Positions 4,972 through 10,410 of a DNA stretch of 10,410 bases are shown here, piece after piece. The stretch lies in the NCBI GenBank assembly GCA_937967425.1, contig CALBST010000248.1, positions 1 through 10,410 of the forward strand, in the 5' to 3' direction. The stretch is from an uncultured Caulobacteraceae bacterium. Lineage in GTDB: Bacteria > Pseudomonadota > Alphaproteobacteria > Caulobacterales > TH1-2. Within the stretch, counting starts at the first letter, position 1. Each line of letters starts with the position of its first letter. Below the pieces are notes generated by a model, which worked only from the letters and a program-made list of their open reading frames with translations, was not told the origin of the DNA and ran no database searches. The translations under genes were made by a program, and so were the position numbers.

Positions 4972-5919
4972 ATGACCAGGTCCAACGCTCTCAAGACCTC
5001 CACGCCGCAACGATCGGCGCACGACGCCCTCGCTCACGTCACAGCCGAGATCACTCGATTACTTGAGCAAGGCGTGATGCCCTGGCGCGCACCCTGGGAT
5101 CGCAATCGCGCTCTGGCCGCCACGCCTGGGCTGCCGCTGCGATGCAATGGCGAACCCTATCGGGGCGCCAATGTGCCGCTGCTATGGGCGGCTCAGATCG
5201 CGCGTGGCCATGCCAAGCGCACTTGGCTCACCTATCGCCAGGCGCTCGAACTTGGCGGTCAGGTCCGCAAGGGCGAGAAGGCTTGTCCTGTGGTCTATTA
5301 TGGCCAGGCAATCGCCAAGCAGGGCTCGGGCGATAATGCGGAAACCGCCGGCAACGACGAGACCCGCCGCTACCGCTTCCTCAAGCTCTTCCACGTCTTC
5401 AACGTCGAGCAGATCGACAACCTACCTGCTGACTTCGGCGCTGAGATCGCGCCCAAGACGCCGCCGCCATCGGTGCTCAATGCTTGGATTGCGCACACGG
5501 GCGCTAAAGTTCGGATCGGTGGCACCATGGCCTATTACTCGCCAGCGACAGATACGATCCACATGCCGCCGCTTGAGGCATTCGTCAGCGCGGAACAGGA
5601 ACTCGCCACGAGGCTGCATGAACTCATCCACTTTACCGGTCATTCCTCTCGCCTTGATCGGCTGCAGGATTATGCCGCCGATCGTCGCGCCAGAAGCCGC
5701 GAGGAACTCACGGCCGAAATCGGCAGCGCCATGCTGGGCGCGATGATCGGCTTGCCGCCGGACCATCTAGAAGATCACGCCGCCTATTGCGCGAGCTGGC
5801 TGAACGTCATCCGCGATGAGCCGCGCGCCTTCTTCTCCGCTGGCGCCAAAGCGCAAGCGGCTGTGGACTGGCTTATCGCCAAAGCCGGGTTTCCAGTAGC
5901 GGCGCCGCCGTCGGGTTGA
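4972..5919 (+). CDS. ardC: ArdC-family antirestriction protein (ssDNA-binding + zincin metallopeptidase)
   Basis: This 315-residue protein has both ArdC domains. The N-terminal ssDNA-binding domain (about 15-155) shows ITRLLEQGVMPWRAPW, then PYRGANVPLLW, TWLTYRQALELGGQVRKGEK and FLKLFHVFNVEQ. The C-terminal zincin-like domain (about 165-300) has YYSPATDTIHMPP, the zinc motif H216-E-L-I-H220 within RLHELIHFTGHSSRLDR, and EELTAEIGSAML, where E249 is a likely third ligand. ArdC/TraC1-type proteins of conjugative plasmids coat incoming single-stranded DNA and counter restriction in the recipient; the role of the peptidase is less clear. Length is normal for the family and the active-site residues are intact. 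ATG 4972 has AGGA (4960-4963) 8 bases upstream. The upstream ssb gene suits the same job during DNA entry. A possible gene stub follows directly. Confidence 0.93.
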   Translation: MTRSNALKTSTPQRSAHDALAHVTAEITRLLEQGVMPWRAPWDRNRALAATPGLPLRCNGEPYRGANVPLLWAAQIARGHAKRTWLTYRQALELGGQVRKGEKACPVVYYGQAIAKQGSGDNAETAGNDETRRYRFLKLFHVFNVEQIDNLPADFGAEIAPKTPPPSVLNAWIAHTGAKVRIGGTMAYYSPATDTIHMPPLEAFVSAEQELATRLHELIHFTGHSSRLDRLQDYAADRRARSREELTAEIGSAMLGAMIGLPPDHLEDHAAYCASWLNVIRDEPRAFFSAGAKAQAAVDWLIAKAGFPVAAPPSG

Positions 5920-5929
5920 AAGGAAGCTG

Positions 5930-5965
5930 ATGAGCGCTTCCAGGCCGTTCCTCATGATCCCGTAA
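5930..5965 (+). other. 11-codon frame with strong ribosome-binding site: leader peptide or gene stub
   Basis: Two bases after the ardC stop, AAGGAAG (5920-5926) precedes ATG 5930, which reads MSASRPFLMIP and stops at TAA 5963-5965. Such a good site so close to ardC would normally start the next operon gene. The frame stays open afterwards but has no recognisable protein. This may be the truncated start of a lost gene, a leader peptide, or chance. The rest of 5966-6146 shows no gene that I can support. Confidence 0.3.
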
Positions 5966-6146
5966 GGGGGCACGAAATCGCCGAACTCAGTCAACCGCAC
6001 TGCGCATTACGAGCGGCACGTATGCGCTCGAGGGGCGACATTGGCGTTGCGGATTGGCTGTCGACAGCTTGAAGGCTGCTGGTTTAGTTGCTTGCGGCAT
6101 AGTTCGAGCGGACGATAGTGATCACGTCCCAGCGATTGGGCGCAGT

Positions 6147-9100
6147 TTAGCCGCCTCGCGCCGCAGCTATCGCCGCAAGGTTTGCAGCTGCTGTCTTGGT
6201 GAGGTCATCATCGGCGCCAAACAGGCGCATCCGTGCTTCATACGCTTGGTCTTGAAGCGTTTGCGCTTTGTCGAGATCACCACTGGTAAAGAAGACCCCG
6301 GCAAGATTTTCCATGCTTGCCAGTGTGTCGGGATGCTCTGCGCCGAGAATTCGCGTTTGCGCCTCCAGCACCCGCGCAAAAAGGGCGTGCGCGGCATCGA
6401 GTTCATCTCCCGCGTACAACGCCGCAGCCAGGTCCACCATAGCAGCGATTGTGTCGACGTGCTCGGCACCGAGGCGACGCGATTGCACCTCCAACGCCGT
6501 CTGCAAAAGGCCGCACGCCTTCTCAATATCACCACGTGCCGAGAACGTCCTACCGAGCTCTTTCAGGCATCGCAGCGTCGCTTCATTCTCAGCGCCAAGC
6601 ACGCGCGTACTCACTTCGAGCACTCGCTCTTGGAGTTCTATCGCAGCGTCGAGGTTGTCCAGCGCGGCGAGCGTTCTAGCAAGTCTGGCCGCACCTTCAA
6701 TCGTCTGAGGATGCTCGGGACCAAGACTGCGAACCTTCGCTTCCAGCGCCCGCAACTGGACCCGCCGCGCCGTCTCGAGATCATGATTTTCAAAAAGCAA
6801 AAGGCTATATGCATCCATGCTTGTTATGGTGTCCGGGTGGTCCGGACCTAACGTTTGCACCAGCGCCTCTTGTACTCGCTCATACAATGCCTTGGCGCTG
6901 TCTACCTCATGAGCCATGGAAAGAATCATAGCGAGCTTCGTCATGGTTGCGAGCGTGTCAAAATGATCGGGCCCAAGTGTACGCATTTGGGCCTCGAGCA
7001 AGCGCTCAATCAAGGCGCGCGCTCCGGCGTCTTCGCGACCCTCCAGCATGACGACCGCCAGGCCGCTCATGGTGCTCAGGGTGTCGGGGTGCTCCTGCCC
7101 GAGTACGCGAGTTTGTCTTTCGAGCACTTGCTCCAAAAGCGTTCGCCCTCCTTGCGTATCGCCGCGCGCCGACACCTCACGCGCGAGATCAGCCATGCTC
7201 CCCAACGTCTTCGGATGCTCGGGTCCAAGAACACGCGCAAATTCTTCGTATACCTGCCTAAGCATCTCCACCTTGTTCTCGACGTCGGCTTTCTGACTGG
7301 ACGTCCGCGCCACATTTCTGAAGGCGCTGAGCGTTTCGAGATGGTCCGGACCAAGCGAAAGGCGTAGCGCTCCGTGCACGCGCGCGTAGAGTTTCGCTGC
7401 TGCACCGAAATCACCGCGTCTATGCAGGATTGCCGCAAGACTGCTCACTGCATTGAGGGTGGTCGGATGCCATGGTCCAAGGACGTGCGCCCGTCTTCTC
7501 ACCACTTCTTCCAGAAGCGACTGCGCACCCTCGAGATCGCCCCGCTTGAACAAGCAACCTGCGAGGTTGTTTAGGCTGGTTAGTGTCGCGGGATGGTCGT
7601 CACCCAAGAGCCGCCTTTGGCTTTCCCATGCTCTATCAAAGAGCGTCTGCGCGAGTTCAGACTCTCCCCTTTCGATGAGGATAAGCGCGAGATTGTTCAA
7701 GCTTTCCAGCGTACCGGGGTCATCCGCGCCGAGGATGCGCTCGCGCACTTTGAGTATCTTCTCCAATAACTGCTTAAAGTCTTCCCCTGCGGCGCCGGCG
7801 AAACGCAAAAAGTCACTGATAGACACTGCTAGTTTGGCGTCATCGGGGGACCACAGGCTCGCTTCGCCTGATCGCGCCTCCATGGCGCGACAAAGCAAAC
7901 TCTCGACGTTGTGCTCTTTGAGTGCCAACCAGAATGACAGCAATTCCGTATCCCCGCGCGCTTGCAAGAGTTCAAATCGATCGAGATCCAACAGCAAGTC
8001 TGCCAGCCGCGGCCACGCCTCAGCTGCGCGCAATTGGTAAGGTAGCTCCTCAGCCTGTCGTTCATCCGGTTCGCGCGTCGCGAAGCGGTCGGCGATGACA
8101 AGATGCGCCTGGCGCTTAGCTTGTTCGCTCTTGAGATAAATCGCCTCGACTGCCTGACGGAGATAATCGTGACTGAAGGCCACCCGACCTTGGGTGTCGC
8201 GCAGATTATCGGCCAGCCGGTTGCGCAACCGTTCCCATGCAAGACCCGCCGGGCCGCGCTCCAAATTCAGTCTGTCGGATGTGATGGCGACGATCTCGTC
8301 TTCCTCTAGGCCCCCGCGGCTCGCCCAGATCAGCGACAACGCTTGAAATACAAATTCCTCGCCGCATTCAATCTCGAATTGAGCCAGGATGCGGGCATAG
8401 AGGTCAGGCATATCAGGCGCCTTCAAATACCCGTCCAGCCGTGCATCGAGAACGTCATGTGCGGCCGAGACACGCAATTCCTCGAGGATAGTCTTGAGAA
8501 AGAGCGGCAGACTCGCGAGCGGATGACCCAGCACGCGCCGCTTGCGCGCTTCGGGGAAGTCGCTCTTGTTCCAGCCCTTAAGCGTGTCGGCGATAAAGGC
8601 GCTCTGTTGGGCGGCGTTGAACGGTGTGACGACAAGCTCGCTCCACTGGCGCTCACGCGCCGCATTGTGCGCCTTGCCGTCCAGGCTTGAGGCCAAGAGC
8701 TTGATGCGCGGCGGCAGCCCGCGTGGCCACCAGCGCAGATCACGATGCTCCTCTGAAAGTTTATCGAGGCCGTCGAGTGCAATCAGGATGAAGCACTTCT
8801 CCCGCGCTGCGAAAGCCGCGGCCTGCGCGAGCCGGTCTGACAGTAGCTCGCGCAGATCATCCAGGTCGGTGACCGGGCTTGGGATGGCGATGTCGTCGCC
8901 GGTGATCCGGTTGAGATGAACCCAAAGGCGGCGGATAAGTGCTGCCGGATTGGCGCTGTCGGGCGACGCGCCGAGATAGTGCGCAAAGACGATGTCGTTG
9001 CGCCGGGCGCGCGCCCAGCGAGACGACCAGTGTGCGATCAAAGTTGACTTGCCGCCACCCGACGCTCCCACCGCGATTTTCGGAGGGGCGTCGTCTTGCG

Positions 9101-10271
9101 CCATCCAAGCGTCGATCTGGCCAAGATAGTCCTCGCCGCCGACGTAAAACCCGAGCCGCTCGCGCGCGTAGGCCGCGTGCAGCCGGTGCTCCTGCATAAA
9201 CGGATCGTCGGTCCCCTCGATTGGCGGGAACGCCTTCTCCAGAGTCGCGCTCATCGCTTGCCCGAAGACGGCGTCGATCTTCTGGGGCGAGGCGTAGGCA
9301 TGCATGACGCCGACCCGCTCGCGGATGCGCGTCTTGAGTTCGGCGAGCTTGCTCTGCGCGTCGGCGTCCTGCTCTTCGTACTCAAGCCGCTCGCTTGAAT
9401 TCAGCGTGTCGAGCCATGCCGGATCGCGCTCGAAGAAGAGCGTCTGCTTGTCGTCTTTTGCGTTCAACAGCACGCCTTCGAGAATTTCGATCTCGGTCAC
9501 GCTTCGGCCCAATCCCTCGCGGACGGCGGGATAGTCAGGGCCCAGTTGCGCAACGGTCGCCTCATCTTCGAGCGTCGTGCCATAGCGCTGGCCGATCAGA
9601 CCCACGAACCAGTTGCAGCGCCTGACCGCCTGAAGGCAAACGTCAAGCGTCGCGTCGCCCTCGTTGACGCCCCACCGCAGATCGACTTCCTGCACCTCCA
9701 CGCCGCGCGCCCTGAACTTGCGCTTGAGGGAGGGGAACGTGTCTGTGGCCAACATCTCACGTTCGGCGCGCATGTCGCGGAAGGTCGAAGACAAGAACAC
9801 TCTCGCCTTGCGCTCCTGCTCGTTCTCATCGGGGACGCCGCTGGCGCGGCGCACAGGCGCGTCGGTCGTTTGAGTAGCCGCGGTTGCCAGTACCGTCGCA
9901 GTATCAGCTGTTGCGCGCGCGGCTGGCGTTGCAGGCGCATCGCGTCGCTCTGCGGGAGGTGCTGGTGTCGGTGTAACCGCGAGAGGTGGTTTCGGCGCTT
10001 CGTCCGTCTTCGCGAGCTGCGGCGCAGGTACGGGCTCGCGTGATTGCGCTTGCACAGGGCGCAGCGTCGCCTTTGCGTGAGCGTTTGCGGGCGATGCGCG
10101 CGGTCCCGGCCCGGTGAACCGCAGCACGAGCGCGATCAGCAAGAGCGCCGCCGGGCCCGCCGCGAGCAGCGCCCAATCCGGTGTGTCCGCAATTGCCGGC
10201 TCCCAGGCCTCAAGCCAACGCTGCGCCAACACTCCCCGCAGCCACACGGCTGACGGACCAATCCAATCCAC
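6147..10271 (-). CDS. Membrane-anchored DUF4062-STAND NTPase-TPR protein
   Basis: This 1374-residue protein starts at GTG 10271 with GGGAG (10280-10284) at 8 bases. Residues 33-51 are one hydrophobic membrane segment; 55-150 are an Ala/Pro/Thr-rich linker. Residues 156-268 are DUF4062, a TIR-like fold: RVFLSSTFRDMRAEREML, VDLRWGV, FVGLIGQRYG, GRSVTEIEILEGVL. The STAND NTPase follows, with Walker A GASGGGKST (402-410) and Walker B FILIALDGLD (494-503), then KLLASSL and GHPLASLPLFLKTILEEL resembling the sensor and winged-helix regions. From about 848 to the end are tetratricopeptide repeats of the LG-x-x-HP-x-TL type, 42 residues each. Nephrocystin-3 shares the DUF4062-NTPase-TPR order, and bacterial STAND proteins (Avs, other NLR-like) sense phage proteins with C-terminal repeats. 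Positive residues after the membrane segment favour a cytoplasmic main body. Function is unproven: defence is likeliest by architecture, signalling is possible. Confidence 0.9.
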   Translation of the reverse strand: MDWIGPSAVWLRGVLAQRWLEAWEPAIADTPDWALLAAGPAALLLIALVLRFTGPGPRASPANAHAKATLRPVQAQSREPVPAPQLAKTDEAPKPPLAVTPTPAPPAERRDAPATPAARATADTATVLATAATQTTDAPVRRASGVPDENEQERKARVFLSSTFRDMRAEREMLATDTFPSLKRKFRARGVEVQEVDLRWGVNEGDATLDVCLQAVRRCNWFVGLIGQRYGTTLEDEATVAQLGPDYPAVREGLGRSVTEIEILEGVLLNAKDDKQTLFFERDPAWLDTLNSSERLEYEEQDADAQSKLAELKTRIRERVGVMHAYASPQKIDAVFGQAMSATLEKAFPPIEGTDDPFMQEHRLHAAYARERLGFYVGGEDYLGQIDAWMAQDDAPPKIAVGASGGGKSTLIAHWSSRWARARRNDIVFAHYLGASPDSANPAALIRRLWVHLNRITGDDIAIPSPVTDLDDLRELLSDRLAQAAAFAAREKCFILIALDGLDKLSEEHRDLRWWPRGLPPRIKLLASSLDGKAHNAARERQWSELVVTPFNAAQQSAFIADTLKGWNKSDFPEARKRRVLGHPLASLPLFLKTILEELRVSAAHDVLDARLDGYLKAPDMPDLYARILAQFEIECGEEFVFQALSLIWASRGGLEEDEIVAITSDRLNLERGPAGLAWERLRNRLADNLRDTQGRVAFSHDYLRQAVEAIYLKSEQAKRQAHLVIADRFATREPDERQAEELPYQLRAAEAWPRLADLLLDLDRFELLQARGDTELLSFWLALKEHNVESLLCRAMEARSGEASLWSPDDAKLAVSISDFLRFAGAAGEDFKQLLEKILKVRERILGADDPGTLESLNNLALILIERGESELAQTLFDRAWESQRRLLGDDHPATLTSLNNLAGCLFKRGDLEGAQSLLEEVVRRRAHVLGPWHPTTLNAVSSLAAILHRRGDFGAAAKLYARVHGALRLSLGPDHLETLSAFRNVARTSSQKADVENKVEMLRQVYEEFARVLGPEHPKTLGSMADLAREVSARGDTQGGRTLLEQVLERQTRVLGQEHPDTLSTMSGLAVVMLEGREDAGARALIERLLEAQMRTLGPDHFDTLATMTKLAMILSMAHEVDSAKALYERVQEALVQTLGPDHPDTITSMDAYSLLLFENHDLETARRVQLRALEAKVRSLGPEHPQTIEGAARLARTLAALDNLDAAIELQERVLEVSTRVLGAENEATLRCLKELGRTFSARGDIEKACGLLQTALEVQSRRLGAEHVDTIAAMVDLAAALYAGDELDAAHALFARVLEAQTRILGAEHPDTLASMENLAGVFFTSGDLDKAQTLQDQAYEARMRLFGADDDLTKTAAANLAAIAAARGG
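6198..7730 (-). repeat. Tetratricopeptide array coded with an exact 126-base period
   Basis: Within the STAND gene the LG dipeptide (FG in the last unit) heading each repeat has its glycine at residues 848, 890, 932, 974, 1016, 1058, 1100, 1142, 1184, 1226, 1268, 1310 and 1352. That is thirteen marks with twelve exact 42-residue intervals and no insertion or deletion. The consensus is roughly LG-x-x-HP-x-TL-x-x-x-x-x-LA, then GD-x-x-x-A-x-x-L-x-x-x-LE. The units differ widely in sequence, so the array is old or diversified. The last unit is partial, ending ARGG. Confidence 0.9.
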
Positions 10272-10279
10272 TTGTCACG

Positions 10280-10298
10280 CTCCCTCAGTCCTCGAGGG
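10280..10298 (-). promoter_or_regulatory. Short hairpin overlapping the STAND gene ribosome-binding site
   Basis: On the minus strand CCCTC (10298-10294) can pair with GAGGG (10286-10282) around a 7-base loop. This covers most of the Shine-Dalgarno GGGAG (10280-10284). A five-pair stem is weak, but it could dampen translation of a large and potentially toxic NTPase. No convincing promoter was found in 10272-10410. Confidence 0.3.
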
Positions 10299-10386
10299 CA
10301 ACTTATCAGGTCATCTAGCGGCGGAAAGCCGCGTGCCGTTCCCAAAGTGACAGCGTTGCGCTCCAAAGGGGCCTCTGACACAGCCG

Positions 10387-10409
10387 GGCCCAACCGTCTC
10401 GATTGGGCC
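10387..10409. terminator. Hairpin at the right window edge
   Basis: GGCCCAA (10387-10393) and TTGGGCC (10403-10409) form a perfect 7-base stem with a 9-base loop. It lies upstream of the STAND gene and may be the terminator of a gene beyond the edge. The flanking sequence is cut off, so a U-tract cannot be judged. Confidence 0.3.
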
Positions 10410-10410
10410 A

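Noticed and set aside
6054..6851. 265-residue plus-strand frame
   Set aside because: It is antisense to the TPR part of the STAND gene; its apparent repeats simply mirror the TPR units.
10136..10393. 85-residue minus-strand frame at the right edge
   Set aside because: It overlaps the STAND gene start in another frame, and its sequence has low-quality Arg/Cys-rich composition.

Overview
The window looks like an accessory region of a GC-rich proteobacterium, most likely an alphaproteobacterium. The basis is the high-GC codon use with frequent GTG starts, the style of the Xre-type regulators and zinc-ribbon mini-protein, and an ssb-ardC pair typical of alphaproteobacterial integrative and conjugative elements or plasmids. 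No rRNA, tRNA, CRISPR array, integrase or transposase is visible, so element boundaries cannot be placed.

Layout, left to right. Positions 2-703 (+) hold a LuxR-family quorum-sensing regulator, convergent with an unrecognised 156-residue protein (728-1198, -). That gene diverges from a small Xre-type regulator (1306-1548, +), and the shared intergenic region has a near-perfect inverted repeat (1242-1279) that looks like an operator. A zinc-ribbon mini-protein (1714-1956, +) follows, then what looks like a decayed, frameshifted reading frame (about 1979-2214, +). Next is a nuclease-flavoured cluster: a zinc-finger HNH-like protein (2179-3075, -), divergent from a 42-codon basic mini-gene (3121-3249, +) that nearly abuts a 182-residue protein with an R-x4-H motif like HEPN ribonucleases (3251-3799, +). 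An Xre regulator (3835-4122, -) closes this part.

A 405-base gene-free stretch (4123-4527) is full of inverted repeats. It ends in three successive stem-loops just before the ribosome-binding site of a single-stranded DNA-binding protein (ssb, 4528-4869, +). After an intergenic hairpin comes an ArdC-type antirestriction protein with an ssDNA-binding domain and an HELIH zincin (4972-5919, +). These two genes fit protection of incoming single-stranded DNA from host defences after transfer. Just after ardC, a strong ribosome-binding site and ATG lead into a frame that stops after 11 codons, perhaps a leader peptide or the stub of a lost operon gene.

The right 40% is one gene on the minus strand (6147-10271): a 1374-residue protein with an N-terminal membrane segment, Ala/Pro/Thr-rich linker, DUF4062 (TIR-like) domain, STAND P-loop NTPase and a C-terminal array of 42-residue tetratricopeptide repeats in uninterrupted register. 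This effector-switch-sensor layout is shared with nephrocystin-3-like proteins and with bacterial STAND immune receptors. Together with the HNH/HEPN-like cluster and ardC, it makes this a plausible region of defence and counter-defence on a mobile element, though the defence role is inference.
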